Source: OMPR01 sp965183835
GTDB lineage: Bacteria; Pseudomonadota; Alphaproteobacteria; Rhodobacterales; Rhodobacteraceae
Direction: 5' to 3'
Assembly (NCBI GenBank): GCA_965183835.1
Contig: CBCYME010000004.1
Location: forward strand, 314,449 to 378,448
DNA: 64,000 nt
Each line of letters starts with the position of its first letter. Within the stretch, counting starts at the first letter, position 1. Of this stretch, positions 7,968-17,225 are shown piece after piece. Below the pieces are notes generated by a model. The model had not been told where the DNA came from and made no database searches. It saw only the letters and a program-made list of their open reading frames with translations. The translations under genes and the position numbers were made by a program.

Positions 7968-8893
7968 GTGGAGAAGAGTTTGTCCCGCTGTCCCTGACAC
8001 CCCTGCTGATTGGCATCTTTGCGGCGGTGGCCTGCGCATTGCCGGGGAACTTTCTGGTGCTGCGCCGTCAGGCCCTGATCGGGGATGCGATCAGCCATGT
8101 GGTTCTGCCCGGTATTGTTGTGGCGTTTCTGCTGACTGGTGCGATTTCGGCCTGGCCAATGATGCTGGGCGCGGCTGGCGCTGCGGTCACCGCGGTGATC
8201 CTGATCGAAGCGATCCGTCGTCTGGGCAAGATCGAACCGGGTGCCGCCATGGGTGTGGTCTTTACCACCATGTTCGCCGGTGGGGTTTTGTTGCTGGAGC
8301 AAACCGACACCTCGACCGTGCATTTGGACGTGGAACATGCGCTTTATGGCAACCTCGAAAGCCTGATCTGGCTCGATGCAATCGGCTGGTCCTCGGTTCT
8401 GGATCTTGAGGCGCTGGCCGGGTTGCCAGTGGAATTGCCCCGCATGGCGCTGACGCTTGTGCTGGTCATTGCCTTTACGTGGATGTTCTGGCGTCCGCTC
8501 AAATTGTCGACCTTTGACGAAGGGTTCGCCCGCACCGTGGGTATTCGCACCAATCTCTTGGGCCTTGCTCTGGTGGTGATCGCGGCCATCGCGGCGGTTG
8601 CCGCCTTTGACGCGGTGGGCTCGATTATCGTGATCGCCATGTTCATCTGCCCCCCCGCTGCGGCCCGGATGATGACCAACCAACTGGAACATCAAATCGG
8701 GTGGAGCGTGTTGTTTGCCATCGCGTCAGCCGTGTCTGGCTATGTTTTGGCAGGTTACGGCCCGCTCTGGCTGGGCGCACAGGATGCGGTCAGCGCCGCT
8801 GGGATGATCGCGACAATGTCCGGGGTGATCTTGGCGCTCGCTGCGGTGTTTGGCCCCTGCCGCACCCGCGCAGGCGCCCCCGTTCAGGCCTAA
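7964..8893 (+). CDS. metal ABC transporter permease, second subunit (SitD/MntD type)
   Basis: A 309-residue ABC-3 family membrane protein with RRQALIGDAISHVVLPG near the N-terminus and about eight hydrophobic segments. It pairs with the first permease to form the channel. It starts in a 4-base ATGA overlap with the preceding stop and has its own AAGGAG site, so translation is coupled. It has no DtxR-like tail, which shows the tail on its partner is specific to that subunit. Last gene of the operon. Confidence 0.9.
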   Translation: MSGEEFVPLSLTPLLIGIFAAVACALPGNFLVLRRQALIGDAISHVVLPGIVVAFLLTGAISAWPMMLGAAGAAVTAVILIEAIRRLGKIEPGAAMGVVFTTMFAGGVLLLEQTDTSTVHLDVEHALYGNLESLIWLDAIGWSSVLDLEALAGLPVELPRMALTLVLVIAFTWMFWRPLKLSTFDEGFARTVGIRTNLLGLALVVIAAIAAVAAFDAVGSIIVIAMFICPPAAARMMTNQLEHQIGWSVLFAIASAVSGYVLAGYGPLWLGAQDAVSAAGMIATMSGVILALAAVFGPCRTRAGAPVQA

Positions 8894-9169
8894 GATTGGG
8901 GATCATGCCACTCGATTCATAAGTCCAGCCAAAACGCGGTGAAACGGATTTTGGCTATTTCATTTCTGCTGTGACCATCTATTTAGGGATCATTAGAAGA
9001 CGGGCTAGACAGCCTGAAAAAGACTGCCACTCACGACTATCCGGCCCTGAAGCCGCGTCCGAGCTGCAATTTCGATTGTCCGCTCCGGGGCATCAGGGCC
9101 GGTTTTCCTCTCTCAACACCAGATCAAACCGGTGGCAGAATCGACGCTTTACGTGCTAGGTTTTGCGGT
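8894..9169. other. intergenic stretch with one weak terminator-like hairpin
   Basis: About 275 bases between the metal operon and mutL. The only structure I see is AGCCAAAA (8927-8934) paired with TTTTGGCT (8949-8956), followed by a T-rich ATTTCATTT. It is a plausible end for the metal operon. No gene or clear promoter for mutL can be pointed to. Confidence 0.4.
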
Positions 9170-11056
9170 ATGTCGCAATCGAACCCCAATATCAGCCAAA
9201 ATCGCCCGGTTATCCGGCAACTTGATGATTCCGCAATCAACCGGATCGCTGCGGGCGAAGTCGTGGAACGCCCCGCCTCTGCGGTCAAGGAATTGGTGGA
9301 AAACGCCATTGATGCGGGCGCGACTCGGATCTCGATCGACATCGCGGATGGTGGCAAAACCCTGATCCGGGTCAGCGATGATGGCTGCGGAATCGCGCCC
9401 GAGGATCTGTCGCTGGCGCTGTCCCGCCATGCGACCTCTAAAATTGATGGCTCTGATCTGCTGAATATCCACACCTTTGGGTTCCGGGGCGAGGCGCTGC
9501 CGTCGCTGGGCGCGGTTGGCCGGTTGAGCATCACCAGCCGGGTTCCCGGCGGCGAGGCGGCGATGATCCGCGTCGCTGGTGGTGTCATGGATCCGGTCAA
9601 ACCTGCCGCTTTGCGGGCGGGCACCGTGGTGGAACTGCGCGATCTGTTTTTCGCCACGCCGGCGCGTTTGAAATTCATGCGCACGGATCGGGCTGAAAGT
9701 CAGGCGATCACGGACACGGTCAAGCGGCTGGCCATGGCCGAACCGGCGCTGGGGTTCACCCTGCGCGATGTGTCGGGCGGCGGCGAGGGGCGGATCACGT
9801 TCCGGGCCGATGGGGAAAATGGGGATTTGTTCGATGCACTGCATGCACGCCTCGGCCGTATTCTGGGCCGTGAATTTGCTGAAAACGCCCTGCGGATCGA
9901 CGCCACACGCGAAGACATCCGCCTGTTCGGCTATGCCGCGCTACCCACCTATTCGCGCGGCGCTGCGGTGGCGCAGTACCTGTTCGTCAACGGCCGCCCG
10001 GTGCGGGACAAGATGTTGACCGGGGCTTTGCGCGCCGCCTATTTCGATTTCCTTAGCCGCGATCGCCATCCGGCAGCGGCCCTGTTCATTGACTGCGAAC
10101 CCACGCTTGTGGATGTGAATGTGCACCCCGCCAAATCCGAGGTCCGCTTTCGCGATCCCGGCATTCCCCGAGGGTTGATCGTTTCTGCCCTGCGCCATGC
10201 CTTGGCCGAAGCCGGGCACCGCGCGTCGAGCACTGTGGCCAACGCCACCCTGGGCGCGATGCGGGCCGAACCAACACAACCCGGCCCGGCGCGGGTCTAT
10301 CAGATGGACCGCCCCTCGCTTGGCGCGCGCACCATGGCCTATCAGGCCCAAGCGCCCGAACCGATGCCCTCGGCTGGGTTTGCCGAACTTGCCAACAGCT
10401 ATTCCGGGCAGTTGGTCGACACGCCTATCGCCACAAATGACGTCCCCGCACAGCCCGACGCCGTGCCGAGCGAACACTTGCCCTTGGGGGCCGCGCGCGG
10501 TCAGGTGCACGAGAACTATATCATCGCGCAGACCGAAACCGGCATGGTCATCGTCGATCAACACGCGGCGCATGAACGTCTGGTATATGAGAAACTGAAA
10601 ACCCAAATGGCAACCAACGGCGTCGCGGCGCAGGCTTTGCTGATCCCGGAAATCGTCGAACTGTCCGACGGCGATTGCGCCCGCCTGATGGAGGTCGCCG
10701 ACAATCTGTCGTCCTTTGGACTGACCATCGAACCCTTTGGCGGCGGCGCAGTTGCCGTGCGCGAAACCCCTGCCATTCTGGGCGAAGTCAACGCCGAGGC
10801 GATGATTAAGGATATTCTGGACGAGCTGGACGACCAAGGCTCCAGCCAGATGGTTCAAGCCAAGATCGAAGCAATCCTAAGCCGAGTTGCCTGCCACGGA
10901 TCAATCCGATCTGGTCGCCGGATGCGCGGCGAAGAGATGAACGCCCTACTGCGCGAGATGGAGGCCACGCCCCATTCCGGTCAATGCAACCACGGGCGAC
11001 CCACGTATGTTGAACTCAAGCTGTCTGATATCGAGCGGTTGTTCGGGCGCAGTTGA
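9170..11056 (+). CDS. mutL: DNA mismatch repair protein MutL
   Basis: A 628-residue MutL that links MutS mismatch recognition to strand incision. The N-terminal GHKL ATPase has the expected blocks: IAAGEVVERPASAVKELVENAIDAG, DDGCGI, RHATSKI and GFRGEAL. The C-terminal domain carries the endonuclease motif DQHAAHERLVYE (from D463) and the metal-site blocks ACHGSIRSGR and QCNHGRPT (the usual CPHGRP with Asn in place of Pro). It should therefore nick DNA itself, as in bacteria without MutH. The middle linker (about 350-440) is low in conservation. The ATG at 9170 has only a weak AGG upstream. Confidence 0.96.
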   Translation: MSQSNPNISQNRPVIRQLDDSAINRIAAGEVVERPASAVKELVENAIDAGATRISIDIADGGKTLIRVSDDGCGIAPEDLSLALSRHATSKIDGSDLLNIHTFGFRGEALPSLGAVGRLSITSRVPGGEAAMIRVAGGVMDPVKPAALRAGTVVELRDLFFATPARLKFMRTDRAESQAITDTVKRLAMAEPALGFTLRDVSGGGEGRITFRADGENGDLFDALHARLGRILGREFAENALRIDATREDIRLFGYAALPTYSRGAAVAQYLFVNGRPVRDKMLTGALRAAYFDFLSRDRHPAAALFIDCEPTLVDVNVHPAKSEVRFRDPGIPRGLIVSALRHALAEAGHRASSTVANATLGAMRAEPTQPGPARVYQMDRPSLGARTMAYQAQAPEPMPSAGFAELANSYSGQLVDTPIATNDVPAQPDAVPSEHLPLGAARGQVHENYIIAQTETGMVIVDQHAAHERLVYEKLKTQMATNGVAAQALLIPEIVELSDGDCARLMEVADNLSSFGLTIEPFGGGAVAVRETPAILGEVNAEAMIKDILDELDDQGSSQMVQAKIEAILSRVACHGSIRSGRRMRGEEMNALLREMEATPHSGQCNHGRPTYVELKLSDIERLFGRS

Positions 11057-11113
11057 TCCTGTGCCCCGCTCGGGCTAGAAAGGTGAAAACAAAACAAGAA
11101 CGAGCAGGGCGAC

Positions 11114-12352
11114 ATGATAGAAATTGCAGGCCACACCTATGTCTTGAATGATCCGATGGTGATTGTTGCCCTTGCGGGTGCAGGGGGGCTGTTGCTGATC
11201 TTTCTGATGGTGCTTTTAGCGTTGCGGGCCTCCAATCGGTCGGCGCGTATGGTCGAACCGCTGGCGCATAACCTTGCCGTGCTGGGGCAAAACGTGCAGC
11301 AACTGGGGCAGGGGCAGGACCATCTGCGGGGCGGCTTGCAACACGTCTCGGACGCGCAGGCCAATGCGCAGGTGCAGGTGATCCAAACCATGGAAACCCG
11401 GCTGGCGGATGTACAGCAGCAGATGAACGACCGGCTGGCGGATAACGCGCTACGCTCGCACCGCTCGCTGGCCGAGATGCAGGAGCGCATGCGCGAAACC
11501 CTGCATGGCAATGCCAAACGCACCGTGACCTCGCTGACGCAGTTGCAGGAACGGCTGGCCACCATCGACAAGGCGCAGGACAATATCACCAAATTGTCGG
11601 GGGATGTTCTGTCATTGCAGGATATCCTGTCCAACAAACAGACGCGCGGTGCCTTTGGCGAAATCCAACTGCATGACATCGTGTCCAAAGCCCTGCCCAC
11701 GGACAGTTATTCGCTGCAACACACGCTCAGCAACGGCAAGCGGGCTGATTGCCTGATCCACCTGCCGAACCCACCCGGCCCCATCGTCATCGACAGCAAA
11801 TTCCCGCTGGAACCCTACGAGGCCCTGCGCCGCGCCAAAACCCAGGCCGAAATGACCGAGGCCGCGCGGCTGCTAAAGACAGCGGTCCGGGTGCACATCC
11901 GCGCGATTTCTGAGAAATACATCATCGACGGAGAAACCGCCGACGGCGCGTTGCTGTTCCTTCCGTCCGAGGCTGTTTATGCCGAACTGCACGCCAACTT
12001 TACCGATGTTGTCCGCGAAGGGTTTGCCGCAAAGGTCTGGATCGTGTCCCCGACCACCTGCATGGCGACGCTGAACACCATGCGCGCCATCCTGAAAGAC
12101 GCCCGGATGCGCGAACAGGCCGGGGCGATCCGCAAGGAACTGGGCCTGTTGCACAAAGACGTGGATCGGCTGGGGGATCGTGTTGGCAATCTGGATCGCC
12201 ATTTCAATCAGGCCGCCAAAGACATTGCCGACATCAAAATCAGCGCCGAAAAAGCGGGAACACGGGCGCAACGGCTGGATAACTTCGATTTCGAAGAACT
12301 CGCGCCCGAAGGGACATCGAACGTGGTCCCCCTCAGCCAGCCCGAAACCTAA
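11114..12352 (+). CDS. rmuC: RmuC-like DNA recombination protein
   Basis: A 412-residue RmuC homologue, a predicted nuclease-fold protein that limits inversions and recombination at short repeats. An N-terminal membrane segment (about residues 18-38) is followed by a long coiled coil (about 45-170) and then the RmuC core with GAFGEIQLHDIV, VIDSKFPLEPYEA and FLPSEAVYAEL. AGGGCG sits just before the ATG. Its TAA stop interlocks with the stop of the convergent gene on the other strand within four bases (CTAA), so the two transcripts must overlap. Confidence 0.92.
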   Translation: MIEIAGHTYVLNDPMVIVALAGAGGLLLIFLMVLLALRASNRSARMVEPLAHNLAVLGQNVQQLGQGQDHLRGGLQHVSDAQANAQVQVIQTMETRLADVQQQMNDRLADNALRSHRSLAEMQERMRETLHGNAKRTVTSLTQLQERLATIDKAQDNITKLSGDVLSLQDILSNKQTRGAFGEIQLHDIVSKALPTDSYSLQHTLSNGKRADCLIHLPNPPGPIVIDSKFPLEPYEALRRAKTQAEMTEAARLLKTAVRVHIRAISEKYIIDGETADGALLFLPSEAVYAELHANFTDVVREGFAAKVWIVSPTTCMATLNTMRAILKDARMREQAGAIRKELGLLHKDVDRLGDRVGNLDRHFNQAAKDIADIKISAEKAGTRAQRLDNFDFEELAPEGTSNVVPLSQPET

Positions 12353-13116
12353 CCTCCAACCGCAGACTTCGCAGCCTGTGTGAGGGCCGCGCTTGCACTG
12401 AGAAAGGGCGCGGGTCCATAGCTGATCCGCGCAACCCCAAGTGCCGCAAGCGTTTGCGTATCGGGCGCTTTGCCGATCTGCATGATGTTGACGGGCAACG
12501 GCGAGGTGTCACAGATTTCAGCGATCAGATCCGGGGTGATCAGGCCGGGCAAGAATATCCCGTCCGCCCCAGCCTCGGCATAGGCGGTTAGCCGGGCTTT
12601 GGCGTCGTCCAACAGGGCCGGGTGGTCGTCCGGTTTGGCCCCCTGAAAGAACACATCGGTGCGGGCGTTGATGAACAAAGGCACGCCAGTCGCCTCGGCG
12701 GCGCGGCGCATGGCAGAGATCCGCGCGGTTTGCGCAGACACCGACTGCAAGCCAGAGCCGCCGGGCAACCCATCCTCAAAGTTCACACCGACCGCCCCGG
12801 CGGCGATGACCCGTTCGGTGTTTGTCGCCAAGGTCGCAGTGTCGCTGGCGTATCCGGCTTCGAAATCATGGGTGACAGGCAGTGTGTTCGACGCCGTTAT
12901 GCGCCCGAGCAAGGACAGGGCGAATTCCAGCGGAATGTTTTCCCCATCGTCATAGCCCTGTGCCCGGGCCATGGACCAACTGCTGGTGGCAAGCGCGGCA
13001 GCACCTGCTTTGGCGACCGCGGCCGCGCTGCTGGCATCCCAAGCATTGTACAACACCAGCGGGCGGCCCGGCACGTGAAGGGATGAAAAATCTTGTGCTT
13101 GCGTGTCCTGATTCAT
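12349..13116 (-). CDS. isocitrate lyase / PEP mutase family protein
   Basis: A 255-residue TIM-barrel protein of the PEP mutase/isocitrate lyase superfamily, which make or break C-C or C-P bonds in 2-oxo or 3-phospho acids with Mg. Conserved blocks are VLYNAWDASSA, TSSWSMA, THDFEAGYA, VNFEDG and FINARTD. The gating KKCGH block of true isocitrate lyases is not seen, so it is more likely a carboxyphosphonoenolpyruvate mutase-like or oxaloacetate-acting enzyme. The start overlaps the stop of the Ada-like gene by 4 bases, so the two are translated together. What it does beside a DNA-repair gene is not clear. Confidence 0.85.
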   Translation of the reverse strand: MNQDTQAQDFSSLHVPGRPLVLYNAWDASSAAAVAKAGAAALATSSWSMARAQGYDDGENIPLEFALSLLGRITASNTLPVTHDFEAGYASDTATLATNTERVIAAGAVGVNFEDGLPGGSGLQSVSAQTARISAMRRAAEATGVPLFINARTDVFFQGAKPDDHPALLDDAKARLTAYAEAGADGIFLPGLITPDLIAEICDTSPLPVNIMQIGKAPDTQTLAALGVARISYGPAPFLSASAALTQAAKSAVGG

Positions 13117-14183
13117 GCCGGTTCGCTTTCATTGGGGGCGTATTGCCGTTCTAGATCGATCAGTTTTTGCTTGCGCCACAACCCACCGCCATATCCGGTC
13201 AGGGACCCATCCGCCCCCATGACTCGGTGGCAGGGGATGACAATCGCGATCTGGTTGGCCCCATTGGCCCGCGCAACAGCGCGTGTGGATTCGGGGCGGC
13301 CCATGGCGCGGGCGATCTGTGAATAGCTGTGCGTCGACCCCGCTGGCAATGTTTGTAGCATATCCCAGACCGCACAGGTGAACGGCGTGCCATGCAGCGC
13401 AAGGGGCACGTCAAATTCAGCCGATTCCCCCACGAAATAGCGATGCAACTGCGCCTCGATCCGGTCGGTGGGGGCAAAGCGGCCAAACCCCATCGCGCCC
13501 TTGCACGCCTTGTAGACACGCTTCAGCTCGGTCGGCAGCGCCTTGCGGTCGGTGAATTCGAGCAAGTGTAGGTGCGATGTATCGCTTACTGCGATCATCG
13601 GACCCAGTGGGGTGTCGAACCAGTCTGCGCGCAATAAGGCCTGCGATTTGAACGCCCCCGGCGGCAGGCCAATGTGTTTGGCAACCGCCGCGCGAAACGC
13701 AGCAGGCGAGGCAAATCCCGCATCAAGCTGCGCATCAATCACCCGGCCACCGTTTGCCAATGTCGTCAACCCGGCCTGCAATCGGGCCTGCCGTGCCATG
13801 TCCAGAAAGGTGGTGCCAAAGGCGCGTTTGAACGCCCGTCGAATTGTCGATGGATCATGCCCAAGCGCCACCAGATCCCCTTCGCGCCAACGCCGCGTTG
13901 GGTCGGCCTCTAGCGCCGTCAGCAGCGATTTCACCGCGGGATCTGCCTCGGCGGCGGAATGCATCGGATGGCAGCGTTTGCAGGCCCGAAACCCAGCCTC
14001 CAAACAGGCCGAAATTGTCGGTAGGAACTGACAGTTCTCGGGCTTAGGATCCCGCGCCGGACAATTCAGCCGACAGAAAATCCCGGTGGTCGTCACGCAG
14101 ACATACGCGCGCCCATCCCAACTGGGATCACGGGCGACAAGCGCAGAATATAAGGTTTGGTCATCAGGTAGATCGTGTTTCAT
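13113..14183 (-). CDS. ada: Ada-type methylated-DNA-protein cysteine methyltransferase and transcription activator
   Basis: A 356-residue three-domain protein that repairs methylated DNA and switches on its own response. The N-terminal zinc domain has four Cys (C37, C41, C68, C71) in the Ada pattern. An AraC-type HTH follows (RRAFKRAFGTTF, GFASPAAFRAA). The C-terminal methyltransferase has the acceptor IPCHRV and the flanking ANQIAIV and SYSQIARAMG blocks. I start at MKHDLP, where GGGGGC lies a few bases upstream; an extension of 20 codons upstream has no homology. A compact Ada-family length. Co-translated with the downstream PEP-mutase-like gene. Confidence 0.9.
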   Translation of the reverse strand: MKHDLPDDQTLYSALVARDPSWDGRAYVCVTTTGIFCRLNCPARDPKPENCQFLPTISACLEAGFRACKRCHPMHSAAEADPAVKSLLTALEADPTRRWREGDLVALGHDPSTIRRAFKRAFGTTFLDMARQARLQAGLTTLANGGRVIDAQLDAGFASPAAFRAAVAKHIGLPPGAFKSQALLRADWFDTPLGPMIAVSDTSHLHLLEFTDRKALPTELKRVYKACKGAMGFGRFAPTDRIEAQLHRYFVGESAEFDVPLALHGTPFTCAVWDMLQTLPAGSTHSYSQIARAMGRPESTRAVARANGANQIAIVIPCHRVMGADGSLTGYGGGLWRKQKLIDLERQYAPNESEPA

Positions 14184-14364
14184 GCCCCCACGATAGCAGC
14201 AAAACCAAACCAGAGGACGCCGGTTTTCGGGCGTTAATGTCATTTTTCACAAATGATCTTGGGGCGGATCTTGGGTTGGCGCATTTGCGGTAGGTCAAAG
14301 ACGCCGGGGGGCAGGATCCTGTCTGATGCCAGATAACGGATGCGAACAGAAAAGGACTACGAAA

Positions 14365-14682
14365 ATGTTGGAAATTTCTGCACAACAAGTGGCGCAAGTT
14401 GCGATGATGGCGCGCGAATTGGGACGGGCCGAGGGCGAGTTACGCGCGTTCATTGATCGCATCAGCGTCGATGGGCAGGCCGAATTGGTCGCCATCATGT
14501 GGATCGGGCGCGACAGCTTTGATGCACAAGACTGGGCCGAAGCCGTTGCCACCGCCCGGGCCGAGGCCTCGACCCCCTGCGCCGATTACCTGATCGGAAC
14601 ACCACATCTGTCGGATCATCTGGAAAACGGGTTGGACGCGCTTGGCATTTCTGCCGAGGATGTCGAAAACGATCTGATGTAA
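14365..14682 (+). CDS. DUF3775 family protein
   Basis: A 105-residue acidic soluble protein. The blocks VAIMWIGRD, WAEAVATARAEA, and ADYLIGTPHLSDHLENGLDALG match the DUF3775 family, whose function is unknown to me. The start at 14365 has AAAGGA eight bases upstream; an in-frame upstream ATG at 14326 has no site. It stands alone and converges on a saccharopine dehydrogenase gene. Confidence 0.8.
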   Translation: MLEISAQQVAQVAMMARELGRAEGELRAFIDRISVDGQAELVAIMWIGRDSFDAQDWAEAVATARAEASTPCADYLIGTPHLSDHLENGLDALGISAEDVENDLM

Positions 14683-14697
14683 TACCAGAATTGGGAT

Positions 14698-14734
14698 GCC
14701 CTCTCCGAATATCAACCTTCGGAAAGGGCAGTCT
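14698..14734. terminator. imperfect hairpin between convergent genes
   Basis: GCCCTCTCCGAA (14698-14709) pairs with TTCGGAAAGGGC (14718-14729) with one mismatch and an 8-base loop. It lies midway between the DUF3775 stop and the convergent saccharopine dehydrogenase stop, and could serve both strands. No long T-tract. Confidence 0.5.
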
Positions 14735-14749
14735 TAACAAACGCCTAGC

Positions 14750-15892
14750 TTAGGCGCCGTGATCCACGACCTGCAAATGCTGGGCCAAGGTGTCGACTTC
14801 AGACATCCAAGCGTCGACCAACTTCTGATCGTTCGGCGCGGCATGCACACCGGCAGAAATCTTGCCACCCATCACGGCCTCAATGGCCAATGACACAGGG
14901 ATCGACACCAAACGGGCCATCGCGGTGCCGTTCTCATCCCCCCATGCATCCATCACATAGGTCTTGTGCCACGCGACGGTATCGCCCTTTTCGGCCTTGA
15001 GACTGACGCACATCACAACCCGATCCGGTTCGCCCTCGTCATAGGCGTTTTCAGCCCAGAACTGATCGGACATCTCAACCAGACGCGCATCCCCTTCGGG
15101 ACCTGACAGGCTTTCAACCTCTTTGAACACACCATCCCAGGCTTCGGTCCAGCCATTCAGACGCAGAGTGCCGCGTACGAATTCTTTGACCGGCCATTTT
15201 TCGTCGAAATGATACTGCGCCATGAACGGCAGCGAATCCCGGTTCGGATAGACCTCAAAGCTTTCGGGCGTCGGCAGCGGCGCCTCATAGCTCGAAATTG
15301 CATCCCAAGGCCGGGCCACATCAAACGGTTCGTAGTTTCGGATCGACTTAGAGGGCGAGCGTAGCGCCTTGAGCACACCCAAAGGCGACCAGCTGAATTT
15401 ATACCGGAACGGGTTCTCGTGTTTCGGAATGCCGCCACAATAGGAAATAAAGCTCAGGTGGTTTTCGTCGTCATACGCATCAGACGCGCGATATTGTTCG
15501 ACCAAAGTATGGGCCATCAGGTGGTCGATACCGGGGTCCAACCCCACCTCGTTCACCAGCGTAACACCAGCCGCACGGGCTTTGTCATCCAAGGCCCGCA
15601 TTTCCGGCGCGATATAGGACGAACTGACAAAGTTAGCGCCCTTGGCGATGGCCAATTCAGCCACCGGCACATGCCAATCGCCGGGCAACATCGACACCAC
15701 AACATCGTCTTGGGCCAAAACCGCGCCCAAGGCGTTGATATCAAAGGCCCGGATGTCCTGCGTCAGATCACCGACCGCTTCTTGAGCCTTTTCAACCGTT
15801 CTGTTCCAGACGGTCACGGGATGCCCTGCCTCGATCAGGCGGCGCAGGCCGGGAATGGCCGACAGGCCGGTGCCACACCAGTGGATTGTCAT
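14750..15892 (-). CDS. saccharopine dehydrogenase family protein (glutamate-forming branch)
   Basis: A 380-residue protein with an N-terminal Rossmann fold (IHWCGTGLSAIPGLRRL, VTVWNRT) and the saccharopine-reductase-like blocks VVVSMLPGDWH, NFVSSSYI, VNEVGLDPGIDHLMA and SYCGGIP. It resembles the LYS9/LKR-SDH SDH half, which oxidises saccharopine to glutamate and 2-aminoadipate semialdehyde. The lysine-forming type enzyme is encoded two genes upstream in the same run, so together they could carry out both steps of lysine breakdown via saccharopine. The direction (catabolic) is inferred from what is known of marine alphaproteobacteria. Confidence 0.85.
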   Translation of the reverse strand: MTIHWCGTGLSAIPGLRRLIEAGHPVTVWNRTVEKAQEAVGDLTQDIRAFDINALGAVLAQDDVVVSMLPGDWHVPVAELAIAKGANFVSSSYIAPEMRALDDKARAAGVTLVNEVGLDPGIDHLMAHTLVEQYRASDAYDDENHLSFISYCGGIPKHENPFRYKFSWSPLGVLKALRSPSKSIRNYEPFDVARPWDAISSYEAPLPTPESFEVYPNRDSLPFMAQYHFDEKWPVKEFVRGTLRLNGWTEAWDGVFKEVESLSGPEGDARLVEMSDQFWAENAYDEGEPDRVVMCVSLKAEKGDTVAWHKTYVMDAWGDENGTAMARLVSIPVSLAIEAVMGGKISAGVHAAPNDQKLVDAWMSEVDTLAQHLQVVDHGA

Positions 15893-15905
15893 TTCGTTGT
15901 CTCCC

Positions 15906-16154
15906 TTATCCGAATTTTAGTTTGGCCGTGACGATGGTCAAAACCGCCATCACCGCGCAGACATTGGCCAAGATCAGCGGCAGATCGCCCACCATCAGCC
16001 CATAGGCCAGCCACAAAGAAACCGTCAGCAAAAACATCAGGTTCGACGGCAGCGATAGCCCCGAGGTATCGCGCGTCGACCAAGCCTTCCACGCCTGTGG
16101 TATCCAACAGACCGTGCCAAGGATGGCCGCCAAAAAACCAACATACTGCTCCAT
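15906..16154 (-). CDS. SemiSWEET-type PQ-loop transporter
   Basis: An 82-residue membrane protein with three hydrophobic helices and the PQ motif in CWIPQAWKAW, followed by TSGLSLPSNLMFLL. This is a single triple-helix bundle, the bacterial SemiSWEET unit that works as a dimer to let small sugars or similar solutes cross the inner membrane. The start was taken at MEQYVGF with AGGACC upstream; it begins one base after the stop of the lysine-forming saccharopine dehydrogenase gene and ends 13 bases before the next gene. Its place between the two saccharopine enzymes suggests a solute related to that pathway, but this is a guess. Confidence 0.85.
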   Translation of the reverse strand: MEQYVGFLAAILGTVCWIPQAWKAWSTRDTSGLSLPSNLMFLLTVSLWLAYGLMVGDLPLILANVCAVMAVLTIVTAKLKFG

Positions 16155-16155
16155 C

Positions 16156-17211
16156 TTAGAGGTCCTGCATGTGGTGTTTGAATGTTGCATCGGCCCGTCC
16201 CCAGACGCCTGTATCCAGATCGGTGAGGGTCAACAGCGAGGTGAGCAATTGCCCGGCATAATCATGCGAGCTTTCGACCGGCAGCATCGAAGGCAGATTA
16301 TCAATCGCCATGACATCCAGCACTGGGGCATCCGCAACCCGCAATGCAGGCGCATCCCATGTGGTGGCGCGATCATAGACCGGAACCGGGTTGTAATCGC
16401 TGTCCGGGTCACAGGCGACATCGCCGATCGCGGTCAGCTTACGGTCCGCATCCAGCGCAGATTGCGGTACAAAAACCGGCGTACCGGGGCGCGCAAAAAT
16501 GCAGTTCAGGAACAGATCGTGGTTCAGAATTTCGGGAAATGGACCACCGCTGGCTGTCTCGGCCATGTCCCATTTGGTGACTGTGACACCCATGGCTTCG
16601 CACAGATCGGCCGCGCCGGTCCCAACACGCCCCAGCGCCCCGATAACAATCGCGGTTGGCCGCCCCGCCCCGATTGCATCCAGTTCCGCGCCCAGTTCGC
16701 TCAGCAGCGCATCCTTGCCGGGATACACGCCGACCGGGCCACAGATGTCGCCACGTTGCTGCGCGACCCACGCCTTTAACGTCACCGCAGCGCCAGCATA
16801 GCCCGCCCAATAGCCAAAGGCCGCAACCCGGCGCCCGGCTTCGTCGACCAAGTACTCCAGATCATACAGCGTGCCACCGCCCGCCTTGAACCGCTCTAGC
16901 AAAGCCTTGCCGGAATGCTGCCCCTTAAAGGCATGACCAAACATGATGTGTTTGTGGGGCAGGGGCGTGCCGTCTTCGGGCAGTTCTTTCAGGCCAAAGA
17001 TGATCGCATCCGACGGCGCATCAGGCCACGTGTTTTCAGCCGCGATCTCACAACCCGCATCGCGATAGCCCTGCATCGGGATCGCGCGCACGCTGCTGTC
17101 TTCGACGGTCACGCGAATACCAGCATCCAACAGCGCTTTGGCCCCTTCGGGGGTCAATCCCACCCGGTCTTCATTCGGGCGTTGTTCGGCCCGCACCCAG
17201 AGATGTGTCAT
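16156..17211 (-). CDS. saccharopine dehydrogenase, NAD+, L-lysine-forming type
   Basis: A 351-residue member of the alanine dehydrogenase/transhydrogenase-like fold resembling LYS1. Visible blocks: WVRAEQRPNEDRVGLTPEGA at the N-terminus, IIFGLKELPED, HIMFGHAFKGQ, and a Rossmann GALGRVGTGAADLCEAMG. The enzyme interconverts lysine plus 2-oxoglutarate and saccharopine. First gene of the run with SemiSWEET and the glutamate-forming partner, all within a few bases of each other; a GST gene lies 14 bases upstream on the same strand. Confidence 0.87.
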   Translation of the reverse strand: MTHLWVRAEQRPNEDRVGLTPEGAKALLDAGIRVTVEDSSVRAIPMQGYRDAGCEIAAENTWPDAPSDAIIFGLKELPEDGTPLPHKHIMFGHAFKGQHSGKALLERFKAGGGTLYDLEYLVDEAGRRVAAFGYWAGYAGAAVTLKAWVAQQRGDICGPVGVYPGKDALLSELGAELDAIGAGRPTAIVIGALGRVGTGAADLCEAMGVTVTKWDMAETASGGPFPEILNHDLFLNCIFARPGTPVFVPQSALDADRKLTAIGDVACDPDSDYNPVPVYDRATTWDAPALRVADAPVLDVMAIDNLPSMLPVESSHDYAGQLLTSLLTLTDLDTGVWGRADATFKHHMQDL

Positions 17212-17225
17212 GTCTCGTCCTTTAT

